Positions 9,590-18,173 of a stretch of 64,000 bases of DNA are shown here, piece by piece; position 1 is the first letter of the stretch, and the number at the start of each line of letters is the position of its first letter. The notes under the pieces are model-generated. The model had not been told where the DNA came from and made no database searches. It was given only the letters and a program-made list of their open reading frames with translations. This stretch comes from Granulicella paludicola (GTDB taxonomy: Bacteria; Acidobacteriota; Terriglobia; Terriglobales; Acidobacteriaceae): the NCBI RefSeq assembly GCF_025685545.1, contig NZ_JAGSYC010000026.1, positions 310,001 through 374,000 on the forward strand, read 5' to 3'. A program made the position numbers and the translations under genes.

Positions 9590-10933
9590 TTAGCGGATCG
9601 GCTCCGTGGAGGCGAACTGTTTCTCCACTTCGATCAGGTCCTCTGCAGTAAGGGCGTCGGCATGGCGCAGCGCCGGGAAGAAGACGCTCCACAGACCGGT
9701 GACGGCGAGGCTGGCTACGCCGCCAATGACAACCGCGCGGACGGCTCCCCACCAATGCGCGGTGAGGCCGCTTTCATATTCGCCGAACTCGTTGGAGGCG
9801 CCAATAAACAACCAGTTGACGCTGCTGACGCGACCGCGCATCTCCGGCGGCGTGGCAAGTTGCAGGATGCTCGAACGAACGACCACGCTGGCCATGTCGG
9901 CTGCGCCGAGGATAAGCAGAGCGACGCAGCTGAGCCAGATGTTGCGGCTCAGGCCGAAGACAACCGTGGCCGCTCCGAAAATGCCGACGCAGCTGAGCAT
10001 GGTGCGTCCGGCACGGCGTTTGATCGGCACGGCCAGCAACGACATGCTGACGACGAGCGCTCCCAGACTTGGCATCGCGCGCAGCAGACCCAGCCCGTTC
10101 GGACCGGAGTGCAACACCTCCGACGCGAAGATGGGCAGCAGCGAGGTGGCACCTCCCAGCAGCACCGCAAAAAGATCGAGCGAGATCGAGCCAAGCAGCA
10201 GTCGCGTGCTCATCACGTAGCGCAGCCCAGCCAGCATGGTACCCAGCGTAAAGGCCTTTTTTTCACCGGCACCGCGCGGCTTCACCACGCTGATGAGCGC
10301 GAGGAAACAGAGCAGGCACACGATCGTGAAGCAGTAAACCAGCGGCGCGCCGTTGAACGCGGCGAAACGGCCTCCGAACAGTTTGCCGATCGCGACCGTG
10401 AAGAGGATGCCACCGAACATGGGGCCGGTCGCGTTGGCGACTTGGTAGACAGTCGCACCCCAGGTCACGGCATTGACGAAGTGTTCCTTCGGCACCAGCG
10501 TGGGTACCAGCGCGCTGGCGGCTGGGCCGCTAAAGCAGCGTCCCGTACCAATGAGAAAGAGAATCGCGTAGATCACCCAGATGCTGACCGGGCCATGATG
10601 CACGCTGGGCAGCGCGAGCCACAGCAGGAGCGCCGTAGCGACGGCCTGCACGCTGTAGCAGGTCATGATGATGGTGCGACGATCATAGCGGTCTGCGACG
10701 TGGCCCGCGGGCAGCACAAAGAACAATCCGGGGAGAAAAAGAGCGAGGCCGGTATAGCCCAGCGCGAGCGCCGAATGAGTGATCTGGTACACCTGCCATG
10801 CCACGCCGACGGCCTGCGCCTCTGCGCCCATGATGCCGAGAGTGCGTGCTGCGGAGTAGAAGCGGAAGTCGCGCGACTGCCAGGCTACGGTGGCGCTTAG
10901 TTCAGGCTTCTTTTGCTGCTCTGTCTCATCCAT
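9590..10933 (-). CDS. MFS transporter, EntS/MFS_3 type exporter
   Basis: A 447-residue major facilitator with about twelve hydrophobic helices. The text HVADRYDRRTII after helix 2 (residue about 80) matches the family's loop 2-3 motif. Overall it resembles the MFS_3 branch, which includes the enterobactin exporter EntS and many uncharacterised drug or metabolite exporters. No siderophore biosynthesis genes are nearby, so the substrate is not predictable. It starts 48 bases from murQ on the opposite strand, so the two genes share a divergent control region. The downstream membrane-anchored protein probably shares its transcript. Family assignment is secure; direction and cargo are inference. 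Confidence 0.88.
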   Translation of the reverse strand: MDETEQQKKPELSATVAWQSRDFRFYSAARTLGIMGAEAQAVGVAWQVYQITHSALALGYTGLALFLPGLFFVLPAGHVADRYDRRTIIMTCYSVQAVATALLLWLALPSVHHGPVSIWVIYAILFLIGTGRCFSGPAASALVPTLVPKEHFVNAVTWGATVYQVANATGPMFGGILFTVAIGKLFGGRFAAFNGAPLVYCFTIVCLLCFLALISVVKPRGAGEKKAFTLGTMLAGLRYVMSTRLLLGSISLDLFAVLLGGATSLLPIFASEVLHSGPNGLGLLRAMPSLGALVVSMSLLAVPIKRRAGRTMLSCVGIFGAATVVFGLSRNIWLSCVALLILGAADMASVVVRSSILQLATPPEMRGRVSSVNWLFIGASNEFGEYESGLTAHWWGAVRAVVIGGVASLAVTGLWSVFFPALRHADALTAEDLIEVEKQFASTEPIR

Positions 10934-10981
10934 GACTCCTTCTATGCTGACACACTCACGGTCTGGGTATCATGGAAGGCA

Positions 10982-11911
10982 ATGGCTACACGCGAACAAC
11001 CCGACGACGTCCTGATCCTCGGCAGCCTGCTCACCGAGACCCGCAATCCCGCCTCCGACCAGCTCGATCAGCTATCGACCCTCGACATGCTGGCGCTTAT
11101 CAACGCCGAAGACGCGAAGGTTGCAGCAGCCGTGGAAGCCGAACTCGGCCCGATTGCACAGGCTGTCGATACCATCGCGGCACGCTTCAACGAAGGTGGG
11201 CGGCTGTTTTACATTGGCGCGGGCACCAGTGGACGCCTTGGGGTGCTTGACGCCAGCGAATGCCCCCCAACGTTCTCCGTAGCGGCAGGTCTGGTGCAGG
11301 GATTGATCGCTGGAGGCGACAGCGCGCTGCGGCTTTCGAGCGAGCACTCCGAAGACTCGCGTGAAGAAGGTGCTCGCGATCTGGCGAAGACAGGCTTCGG
11401 CAAACTCGACACGATAGTTGGCATCGCTGCCAGTGGACGGACACCCTACGTGCTCGGCGCGATGGAGTATGCCAAGTCCCTCGGCGCTCTTACCGTTGGC
11501 CTGAGCTGCGTACCCGGCTCCGCCGTCGCACATGTAGCAGAGATAGCGATTACCCCCGCCACCGGCCCCGAGGTGCTGACCGGCAGCACACGCATGAAGG
11601 CAGGCACAGCGACCAAACTGGTGCTGAACATGCTCTCCACTGGCGTGATGGTCCGCACCGGCGCGACCTACGGCAATCTGATGGTGAACGTGCGGCCCAC
11701 GAATGCGAAGCTCGTCGATCGCGCGCACCGCATCATCATGGAAGCGACGGGCTGCAATCTCGCGGTCGCCACGCAGCTGCTGACCGACTCCGGCGACAGC
11801 GTGAAGACGGCCATCGTGATGCAGAAGCTCGTCGTCTCTCGCGAGGCGGCGGAAGCCCGGCTGCAGGCTGCTGGTGGCGTACTGGCAGCAGCTCTGCTGC
11901 TGGAGCCGTAG
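10982..11911 (+). CDS. murQ: N-acetylmuramic acid 6-phosphate etherase
   Basis: MurQ removes the lactyl ether from MurNAc 6-phosphate to give GlcNAc 6-phosphate, a step in recycling of peptidoglycan sugars and anhydro-MurNAc. The 309-residue length is normal. The SIS domain carries the hallmark IGAGTSGRLGVLDASECPPT near residues 75-94, including the catalytic Glu, and the second hallmark TGSTRMKAGTATK near 200-212. Start ATG 10982 follows GGAAGG, though with only two bases of spacing. A frame continuing upstream would overlap the divergent MFS gene and has no family similarity. No MurNAc PTS or AnmK gene is beside it, so the substrate supply route is not visible here. Confidence 0.95.
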   Translation: MATREQPDDVLILGSLLTETRNPASDQLDQLSTLDMLALINAEDAKVAAAVEAELGPIAQAVDTIAARFNEGGRLFYIGAGTSGRLGVLDASECPPTFSVAAGLVQGLIAGGDSALRLSSEHSEDSREEGARDLAKTGFGKLDTIVGIAASGRTPYVLGAMEYAKSLGALTVGLSCVPGSAVAHVAEIAITPATGPEVLTGSTRMKAGTATKLVLNMLSTGVMVRTGATYGNLMVNVRPTNAKLVDRAHRIIMEATGCNLAVATQLLTDSGDSVKTAIVMQKLVVSREAAEARLQAAGGVLAAALLLEP

Positions 11912-11956
11912 TCCTTCATCAACCCGCAACATCGGGGAGCGTATGGTGGTTACGCT

Positions 11957-13162
11957 ATGGCAAACCTCTTCGCTTCCCGTCGTTGCACCATCGTCACTTT
12001 TGCGTTCGCGCTCTGCGCGATGCAGGCGCGTTCTCAGCAGGCTGATATGACACCAAAGCCAGACCGCTTTTTAGGATTGATGACAGCAGCGAAAGCCCAC
12101 GCCTTCGCGCATGGAGCGAAGGTGCCTCCAGTGCTTTCGCCGGTGGACGCCACTCTGCTTGGCGCAACGCCTGCAGTGAACGTGGCCGCACTCCACGAGG
12201 CTGGATTCCGCGTCATTCCCTGGACCACGAACGATCCCGCGAAGATCCATGCGCTGACCGCGCTGAAGGTCGACGGCATCATCTCAGACCGCCCGGACAT
12301 TCTGCAGATGGTGCTTAAGGAAGAACGCACTGCCGCTGCGGGCGACTCGGCAAAGCTGGCCTATCTCGACAAATTTGTCGTCTCCGCGCATCGTGGAGGT
12401 CGCGGCCTGCGGCCGGAGAACACGCTGCCCTCGTTTGAAGATGGTCTCGATCACCTGGCGACAGAGCTTGAGACCGACACAGGCGTTTCGACCGATCACG
12501 TCTCGCTGATCTGGCACGATCAGTTCTACAACCCGCTTAGCTGCCGCCGTGCCGACGGCCAGCCGTATACGATGGAGAACCGCGTCTACCTCCGCGACAT
12601 CTCCTCCACCGATGCGCAGAAGACTTTCATCTGCGACAAGCTGCACCAAGGACCAGCCTATGGTGCCGCGCAGTTCCCCGACCAGACGAACGACCTCGCG
12701 CTCTCGCCAGTCGCCGTCGCGTTTGCAACGCATGAACACCTGATGAGTCCGTACGTTCCCACCCACGCCGAGCAGCTGTTTCGTTTCGTCGCCTTCTACG
12801 CCGACTTCTACAGCCACGGCGCAGGCAAGTCCCACCCGGACGCAGCCGCCCGCGCCGCCAACGCGCGCACCGTGCGCTTCAACCTGGAAACCAAGATCCT
12901 CCCCGAACTGACTCCCGAACAGGCCAAGGCTGCAGGCGAACCCGAGGGAAATCACACGGTCGATCCGCAGACCTTCGTCACCACGCTCTGCGGAGCCATA
13001 AAGAGCAACCACATGGAGCGCCGAGCCGAGGTCCAGAGCTTCGACTTCCGAACGCTGCAGCTGGTCGAAGAGCAGTTCCCAGAGATTCCGACCTACTACC
13101 TCACCGGCTCTCCCGCCTCGCTGGCCAGCCCGTTGGTACCCGCTGCCCTGCGTCAGCCGTAA
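11957..13162 (+). CDS. secreted glycerophosphodiester phosphodiesterase, apparently circularly permuted
   Basis: A 401-residue protein with a signal peptide (cleavage near RSQQA, about residue 28). The catalytic GDPD signature is present: His145 in SAHRGGRG, RPENTLPSFED from about 150, and His187 in IWHD. The order of parts is odd. Residues 75-118 (GFRVIPWTTNDP, VDGIISDRPDIL) match the last two strands of a normal GDPD barrel, yet they precede the first strand. The C-terminus stops just after VQSFDFRTLQLVEE, where those strands would usually follow. The protein therefore reads as a permuted or partly duplicated barrel under its own signal peptide. GDPDs hydrolyse deacylated phospholipids to glycerol 3-phosphate and an alcohol. 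An insertion (residues 245-290) separates the two halves of the catalytic core. Confidence 0.82.
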   Translation: MANLFASRRCTIVTFAFALCAMQARSQQADMTPKPDRFLGLMTAAKAHAFAHGAKVPPVLSPVDATLLGATPAVNVAALHEAGFRVIPWTTNDPAKIHALTALKVDGIISDRPDILQMVLKEERTAAAGDSAKLAYLDKFVVSAHRGGRGLRPENTLPSFEDGLDHLATELETDTGVSTDHVSLIWHDQFYNPLSCRRADGQPYTMENRVYLRDISSTDAQKTFICDKLHQGPAYGAAQFPDQTNDLALSPVAVAFATHEHLMSPYVPTHAEQLFRFVAFYADFYSHGAGKSHPDAAARAANARTVRFNLETKILPELTPEQAKAAGEPEGNHTVDPQTFVTTLCGAIKSNHMERRAEVQSFDFRTLQLVEEQFPEIPTYYLTGSPASLASPLVPAALRQP

Positions 13163-13165
13163 GCC

Positions 13166-14239
13166 TTAGCCAAACAGTGTTGGTTTGCGCGGCATCTCAA
13201 TGCCCAGGTGTTCATACGCCAGCCGCGTCGCCACGCGTCCCCGCGGTGTGCGGTCGAGGAAGCCGATCTGGATGAGGAATGGCTCATACACCTCTTCGAG
13301 CGCGTCCTGCTCCTCCGCCAGTGCTGCGGCCAGCGTGTTCAAGCCGACGGGGCCGCCGTCATACTTCTCGATAATGGTGCGCAACAGGCGGCGGTCGAGC
13401 TCATCGAAGCCGTGCGCGTCGACCTCGAGCATCTCCAGCGCCTTACAGGCGGTCTCGCGATCGATGCGCCCGCCAGCGCGCACCTCCGCGTAGTCGCGCA
13501 CACGGCGCAGCAGCCGGTTGGCGATACGCGGTGTGCCGCGCGAGCGCATAGCGATCTCTGCAGCGCCATCGTGATCGATCGGCACGCCCAGCACCTCGGC
13601 GGAACGCTCGACCACCCAGCGCAATTCGTCGTCGGTATAAAACTCCAGCCGCAGCAGGATGCCGAACCGTGACCGCAGCGGCGAGCTCAGCAGACCGGGC
13701 CGCGTCGTTGCTGCGACGAAGGTGAACGGGTCGATCCGCATGACGTGGGTGCGTGCGGAGGGACCTGTGCCGATCATAATGTCGAGCTGGTAGTCCTCGA
13801 GAGCGGTGTAGAGTTTTTCCTCCATTACCGGCTGCAGGCGGTGGATTTCGTCGAGGAAAAGTACCTGCTTCGACCTCAAGTTTGTGAGGATCGCTGCCAT
13901 GTCGCCCTGCACTTGCAGCGCAGGGCCGCTAGTCTGCTGAAAGCCAACTTCGAGCTCGTTGGCGATGATCGTCGCGAGTGTAGTTTTGCCGAGTCCCGGA
14001 GGCCCGAAGAGGAGTACGTGATCCAGGGCCTCACCGCGTGTCTTCGCTGCTTCGAGGGCGATCGCCAGTTGTTCCTTGGCTTTTGTCTGGCCAATGAACT
14101 CAGCAAGCCGCTTCGGACGCAGCTTCAGTTCGGCGACATCGTCGTCTTCAACCCGACCGGCCGACACCAGCCGCTCCGCCTCGGAGTTCTTGCGGGTTTC
14201 CCCGGCCAGCCCCAACTTCCGCTTTTGCTCAAAGTCCAT
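13166..14239 (-). CDS. ruvB: Holliday junction branch migration ATPase RuvB
   Basis: RuvB is the hexameric AAA+ motor that, with RuvA, drives branch migration of Holliday junctions in recombination repair. From ATG 14239 the product is 357 residues. Walker [10 protein letters not shown] lies near 76-84, Walker B LFLDEIHR near 128, the sensor text [17 protein letters not shown] near 185-201, and the winged-helix C-terminus ends [14 protein letters not shown]. The frame stays open about 84 codons further upstream, but that extension has no family similarity. The N-terminal 35 residues before [14 protein letters not shown] are longer than usual, so a start further in is possible. ruvA and ruvC are not adjacent. 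Confidence 0.96.
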   Translation of the reverse strand: MDFEQKRKLGLAGETRKNSEAERLVSAGRVEDDDVAELKLRPKRLAEFIGQTKAKEQLAIALEAAKTRGEALDHVLLFGPPGLGKTTLATIIANELEVGFQQTSGPALQVQGDMAAILTNLRSKQVLFLDEIHRLQPVMEEKLYTALEDYQLDIMIGTGPSARTHVMRIDPFTFVAATTRPGLLSSPLRSRFGILLRLEFYTDDELRWVVERSAEVLGVPIDHDGAAEIAMRSRGTPRIANRLLRRVRDYAEVRAGGRIDRETACKALEMLEVDAHGFDELDRRLLRTIIEKYDGGPVGLNTLAAALAEEQDALEEVYEPFLIQIGFLDRTPRGRVATRLAYEHLGIEMPRKPTLFG

Positions 14240-14590
14240 GCTTAGGCGATGGTAAGGCGAAGCCGCTTGCGAAGCAATGCTGTGGAGGCGTGGAAACCAT
14301 TCGCCGTTGAAATTGCGGAAAACGCGAACGCAAAGAGGGCCTGCCGGAACACTTCCTGAGCGCATCTTAGGTCCGCAGCCCCTAGGACAGCGACCCAACA
14401 GACACCTGCCAAGTTGCAGGAAAACCATTCTTTGGCGGGTGCCATCTGAATCACCAAGACGTGAATCTTTGTTGAACGTTTGAACGTCCATGTATACAGC
14501 TTTTGATAGCTGGGTCGTTTAACGTTGCCGTCTGCAACGATCGCTTTACTCCGGCTGCGCATTTTTGCAACACCAGAAAGAATCTACAGG
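14240..14590. other. intergenic region between divergent ruvB and the YIDPGTG operon
   Basis: No convincing gene lies in these 351 bases. Two minus-strand frames remain open through the region, but neither has family resemblance, a ribosome binding site or a signal peptide. Two small symmetric elements stand out: a tandem TTGAACGT pair (14472-14487) and an inverted repeat CGTTGC/GCAACG with a five-base loop (14523-14539). Both are placed where operators for divergent promoters could sit. I could not assign promoter hexamers with confidence. Confidence 0.5.
14472..14487. repeat. tandem duplicated octamer TTGAACGT, possible operator
   Basis: Two exact head-to-tail copies of TTGAACGT lie between ruvB and the divergent small-protein gene. 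Read on the other strand, GTTC recurs with an eight-base period. Alphaproteobacterial LexA sites also use paired GTTC, but with an eleven-base period, so a LexA role is only a guess prompted by the neighbouring repair gene. Confidence 0.35.
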
Positions 14591-14848
14591 ATGAAACGAT
14601 TTCTCTCCTTCTCGCTCGCCGTTTTCTGCTGTTTCTGCCTGATGATCGCGACTGAGCCACGCGCACACGCTTATATTGACCCCGGCACGGGTTTGCTCGC
14701 GCTGCAATCGTTCTTCGCTGGCCTTGCGGCCTTCGGCTACATGATGCGGCGCCGCATCGCTGCCCTCTTCGGGCGGGATAAATCGCCCAAGAACGTTGTG
14801 ATGGCCTCGACTACCGTTCAGAATGAGAAGGAGCGGAACGCCGCGTAG
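14591..14848 (+). CDS. small YIDPGTG-motif membrane protein
   Basis: An 85-residue protein. ATG 14591 is chosen because a signal-like hydrophobic stretch follows immediately (FLSFSLAVFCCFCLMI). After it comes YIDPGTG (residues about 31-37), then a glutamine and a second hydrophobic helix ending in a basic MRRRI. I know this YIDPGTG/S plus Q pattern from small uncharacterised proteins that sit beside alkaline-phosphatase-superfamily or polysaccharide genes. It has one or two membrane segments and no catalytic residues, so a partner or scaffold role is more likely than an enzyme. It heads a three-gene plus-strand group, with the methyltransferase-like gene 57 bases downstream. Confidence 0.75.
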   Translation: MKRFLSFSLAVFCCFCLMIATEPRAHAYIDPGTGLLALQSFFAGLAAFGYMMRRRIAALFGRDKSPKNVVMASTTVQNEKERNAA

Positions 14849-14905
14849 GCTCTCTGCTCCGCCGCTCGACCGTGGCGGGCCTGAGCGTCACGTAAGCTAC
14901 TACTC

Positions 14906-16309
14906 ATGCCGCCCGTTACTCCGCCGCCTACCTTTCGCGATCCGGCTGGTTCTCTAAGCCTCACCCCGGAACACGCTGTTCGCACCATCCATCCCGGTGC
15001 ATGCGAAGAAGTGCTCCAGTTCCTGAACTCACCACTGCGCCAGCAACTGGAGCAGCGCGGAGAGATGGTTTTCACCACCTTCGCCGAACAGACAGAAAGC
15101 TCCCTCCAACTTATTCACCCGCGCATTCCCATCGTGACCTACCCGTGGGAATGGACGCCGGGCCAGTGGCTCGCCGCCGCCGACCTTACCCTCGCTCTCT
15201 GCGAAGAGGCGCTCAATCATGGCTGGATCCTGAAGGACGCCACCCCGCTCAACATTCTCTTCGTAGGAACAAAGCCTGTGCTGGTCGACGTTCTCTCGTT
15301 TGAGAAACATACTCCGGGCGACTCCATTTGGCTCGCCTATGGCCAGTACGTTCGCACCTTCCTGCTGCCGCTGCTTATGACGCGTCTGCTGCACTGGCCT
15401 TTAGCGTTGACGATGTTGAAGCGCGATGGCTATGAGCCCACCGACCTCTACGCCGCGCTGAGTTTTACGCAACGCTTCTCTCCTGCAGCCTTCTTCCCCA
15501 TCACGCTGCCCTCGATGCTGGAAAAGCGCAACGACAAGGGTGAGGCCGCCAAGGCCGCAGCAAAACCTGCTCTCAAGGAGCCGGGACTTGCCTTGCACCT
15601 GCTCCAGGGCACACTCAAAGGTCTGCGCCGCCGCACCCATAAAGCACTGCCCAAAGAGGCCACCTCCGAGTGGTCCGACTACACCTCAACCCTCACGCAC
15701 TACACCTCGCAGGAGAGCGCCGAAAAGATTGCCTTCGTTCGTGAGGTGCTGGAGTCGCTCAAGCCACGCCGGGTGCTCGATATCGGCGCGAACACAGGCG
15801 AGTTCAGTGCGCTGGCTGCTGAGTCCGGTGCCTCTGTGGTTGCGCTCGAACGCGATGCCGCCGCGGCGGACAGGCTCTTCAAGCGCGCCCAGGCCCAGAA
15901 ACTGGATATCCTGGCGATCCACTCCGACCTCTCGCGACCCTCGCCCGCCGTTGGCTGGAACAACTCCGAGTCCACGTCACTGCTCTCGCGGCTCGAAAGC
16001 CAGTTCGATCTCGTGCTGATGCTCGCGGTCATTCACCACCTCATCCTGATGGAGCAGATTCCGGTCGATGCCATTATGGACCTGCTGCACGGCATGACTC
16101 GCAACCATCTGCTGCTGGAGTGGGTGCCTGTGACTGACCCCATGTTCCAAAGCCTGATGCGCGGGCGCGACGAGCTCTATGGCGGCCTTTCGGAGACCGA
16201 CCTCGAGCGCGCCTGCGTGGGCCGGTTCAACCAACTGCGCCGCCTCCCGCTAAACAACGGACGCATACTGCTGCTGCTTGAAAAGACCGTCGCCGGAGCT
16301 GCGCGATGA
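14906..16309 (+). CDS. kinase-like domain fused to a SAM-dependent methyltransferase (NoeA-like)
   Basis: A 467-residue soluble protein of two parts. The N-terminal 230 residues contain WILKDATPLNILF near 107-119 and KPVLVDVLSFE near 123-133. This pairing resembles the catalytic loop and metal-binding Asp of kinase-like phosphotransferase folds, as in the N-terminal region of proteins annotated NoeA. A basic linker (about 200-250) leads to a class I methyltransferase domain with motif I VLDIGANTGEFSAL near 289-302, then VVALERD. Another conserved pattern is LMLAVIHHLILMEQIPVDAI near 371-390. NoeA-type proteins are linked with decoration of Nod factors or surface glycans. The last four bases overlap the start of the next gene (ATGA), which indicates translational coupling. 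Acceptor and product are unknown. Confidence 0.75.
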   Translation: MPPVTPPPTFRDPAGSLSLTPEHAVRTIHPGACEEVLQFLNSPLRQQLEQRGEMVFTTFAEQTESSLQLIHPRIPIVTYPWEWTPGQWLAAADLTLALCEEALNHGWILKDATPLNILFVGTKPVLVDVLSFEKHTPGDSIWLAYGQYVRTFLLPLLMTRLLHWPLALTMLKRDGYEPTDLYAALSFTQRFSPAAFFPITLPSMLEKRNDKGEAAKAAAKPALKEPGLALHLLQGTLKGLRRRTHKALPKEATSEWSDYTSTLTHYTSQESAEKIAFVREVLESLKPRRVLDIGANTGEFSALAAESGASVVALERDAAAADRLFKRAQAQKLDILAIHSDLSRPSPAVGWNNSESTSLLSRLESQFDLVLMLAVIHHLILMEQIPVDAIMDLLHGMTRNHLLLEWVPVTDPMFQSLMRGRDELYGGLSETDLERACVGRFNQLRRLPLNNGRILLLLEKTVAGAAR

Positions 16310-17871
16310 AGGCCTCCGTTGTCCGCATCCGCGAAGCCCGACCGCGCCAGTACCACTTCGTCAAGCGCTTCTGCCAGTGCCTCGGGCTCGCGACCATCCT
16401 GCTCGCTACGAACTACGGCGACCTGCTCGGCGGCGGCGCGGATGTTCGCATGCATGTGCCTTACGCACTCGGCGGTATCGTCGTTGCACAGCTGGCGGAC
16501 ATCTTCATCCTCGCCGCCTTCTTCTTCGCTATCCTCGCACCACTCTCGCGCACGCGACTCTATCCGGTCGTCCGCCTGCTGCTCGTGATTCTTGTACCGC
16601 CGTATATCCTCTTTCGGCTGCAGGAGCAGATTCCCTACATGGCGATCAACGGCGTGCTCACTGTGATCTTTATCCTTTGGGGCACCTTCGCGCTAGTCTG
16701 CTATCTTCGCGCGCAGAACGTGTACCGTCGCCTCATACGGATTGGCGATGGTGCCGGAGTCTTCCTGTTCGTCTTCGCCGTATGCAGCATTCTGCAGCTC
16801 TTCTTCGTCATGCTGTGGAAGCCCGGCCCGTACCAGCATGTCGCCGCCTGGGCTAAAACCTCGCAGCCAGCAGCCCCGCGCGAGCATCCACGCCTTGTCT
16901 GGATCGTCTTTGACGAACTCTCATTCGATCAGACCTTTGGTCACCGCTCGCGCGAGCTCTCGCTGCCAAACTTCGATGCGCTGCGTAACCAGTCCACACT
17001 CTTCACCAATACGCAGACGATCGGTACACGCACCGTCAAGATCATTCCCTCGCTGCTTAGCGGTAACGTGGTCGATGACACTCGCTTCGGTTTCAACAAC
17101 AGTTTCAAGGTCCACTACGTAGGCAAGCACGGCTGGCATCCCCTCGATGGCAGCGGTACCGTCTTTGCCGACGCGCAGAAGCAAGGCTGGCGCACCGCCG
17201 CCGTGGGCTGGTACAACCCTTATTGCACCATCTATGCGGGTGCCATCGACGACTGCTACGCCATGAACCTCGATCGCATCGATGGGGATATGGCCCAGCG
17301 CCACTCCGTCTGGAGCAACATCTACTCCCCGCTCGCCGGTATGGTGCGCGAGGTGAAAGCGCCGGCCCGGTCGGATCGCGATAGCTGCACTTACGACGTC
17401 CGCCAACGCCTACAGACGTTCCTCGACCTGCGTCGCCATGCCCTGGATGAGTTGCAGAACGATCAGGCTGACCTCACCTTCCTCCACATGCCGGTGCCGC
17501 ACAGCCCCAACATCTGGAACCGCAACACCGATAACTTCACCACCTTCTGCGACAGCTCCTACCTCGACAACCTCGCGCTCGCCGACCGCACCCTGGGCGA
17601 GATCATGAAGCAGCTGCAAGCCTCACCCCGCTGGAAGGACACCACGGTCATCGTGCAGGGCGACCACAGCTGGCGCATGTATCTCTGGAACAATCAGCCC
17701 ACCTGGACCGAAGAAGATGACGCCATCACCCGCAGCGGATTCGACCCACGTCCTGCTCTGCTGATTCATCGCGCCGGACAGACAGCGCCCGAGACGGACA
17801 ACTCGCACTGGTTGCTGCTGAAGGTGCATGACGTCATCGAACAGGTATTGCACACAGGCGACACGAAGTAG
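16306..17871 (+). CDS. membrane alkaline-phosphatase-superfamily (sulfatase-like) enzyme
   Basis: A 521-residue protein with about four or five membrane helices in the first 190 residues, then a periplasmic hydrolase domain of the LtaS/EptA/sulfatase superfamily. Metal-site text WIVFDELSFDQTF lies near 201-213, the probable threonine nucleophile in GTRTVKIIPSLLSG near 240-253, HMPVPHSPN near 396 and QGDHSWR near 451-457. In this superfamily such membrane proteins move phosphoethanolamine or phosphoglycerol onto envelope glycans, or hydrolyse sulfate or phosphate esters. The Thr rather than Cys/Ser-CxPxR context argues against a formylglycine sulfatase and for a phospho-transferase. Coupling by an ATGA overlap to the kinase-like/methyltransferase gene suggests both act on the same glycan. 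Confidence 0.8.
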   Translation: MKASVVRIREARPRQYHFVKRFCQCLGLATILLATNYGDLLGGGADVRMHVPYALGGIVVAQLADIFILAAFFFAILAPLSRTRLYPVVRLLLVILVPPYILFRLQEQIPYMAINGVLTVIFILWGTFALVCYLRAQNVYRRLIRIGDGAGVFLFVFAVCSILQLFFVMLWKPGPYQHVAAWAKTSQPAAPREHPRLVWIVFDELSFDQTFGHRSRELSLPNFDALRNQSTLFTNTQTIGTRTVKIIPSLLSGNVVDDTRFGFNNSFKVHYVGKHGWHPLDGSGTVFADAQKQGWRTAAVGWYNPYCTIYAGAIDDCYAMNLDRIDGDMAQRHSVWSNIYSPLAGMVREVKAPARSDRDSCTYDVRQRLQTFLDLRRHALDELQNDQADLTFLHMPVPHSPNIWNRNTDNFTTFCDSSYLDNLALADRTLGEIMKQLQASPRWKDTTVIVQGDHSWRMYLWNNQPTWTEEDDAITRSGFDPRPALLIHRAGQTAPETDNSHWLLLKVHDVIEQVLHTGDTK

Positions 17872-17908
17872 CCGTCACTCCGCAAGCAAGAAGACCAGCT
17901 GTACCCAA

Positions 17909-17930
17909 GGGCCGTCCTGATAGTCGGCCC
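17909..17930 (+). terminator. possible terminator hairpin after the AlkP-superfamily gene
   Basis: A six-base perfect GC stem, GGGCCG and CGGCCC, encloses a ten-base loop 38 bases after the stop codon. Only two T residues follow directly, so a Rho-independent role is uncertain. Confidence 0.35.
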
Positions 17931-18028
17931 TTCCGTCTGCTCGCGCCACCGTGATGCAGCCCGAAGTGCGTCACCCAAGGCGAGCCATCGTGCCCTGCAG
18001 AGTAGTCAGCTCTAGCCTCGTCCGGAAA

Positions 18029-18060
18029 GGTCCAAAAGATTTTGAATCTTTCTTTGGGCC
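18029..18060. repeat. stem-loop element GGTCCAAA...TTTGGGCC
   Basis: An eight-pair outer stem (one G-U pair) and an inner AGAT/ATCT stem make a 32-base hairpin. The inner part also reads as the inverted repeat AAAGATT TTG AATCTTT. It is 114 bases upstream of the next start codon. It could be an operator or an RNA structure; the role is unknown. Confidence 0.4.
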
Positions 18061-18173
18061 CAGCCACAACTAGCTCGACAAGCGGGTGTCATAGCACGGC
18101 AGGCAGTAGACGTAGCCGACACGAAAAAAGCTGCGCGCTGAGCAAGTAAATTTCTTTATCGGAGCATCCAGAC

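Larger units (their letters stand above)
17872..18173. other. 302-base intergenic region with two hairpins
   Basis: No gene is supported here. It contains a GGGCCG/CGGCCC hairpin shortly after the preceding operon and a longer stem-loop at 18029-18060, both listed separately. The final 30 bases hold the ribosome binding site of the next gene (GGAG about twelve bases before its ATG). Confidence 0.5.

Noticed and set aside
9551-10900. A 449-codon plus-strand frame opposite the MFS exporter
   Set aside because: The minus-strand product is a textbook membrane transporter; the plus-strand translation is hydrophilic low complexity and is a shadow.
6031-11000. Search for a dif recombination site near the strand-bias switch
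   Set aside because: No 28-base sequence with the usual AT-rich inverted arms stood out by eye in the short intergenic gaps of this part.
14242-14562. A 106-codon minus-strand frame just upstream of ruvB
   Set aside because: It has no family similarity, no convincing ribosome binding site and odd composition. The long N-terminal extension of ruvB in another frame covers the same bases, so neither is supported.
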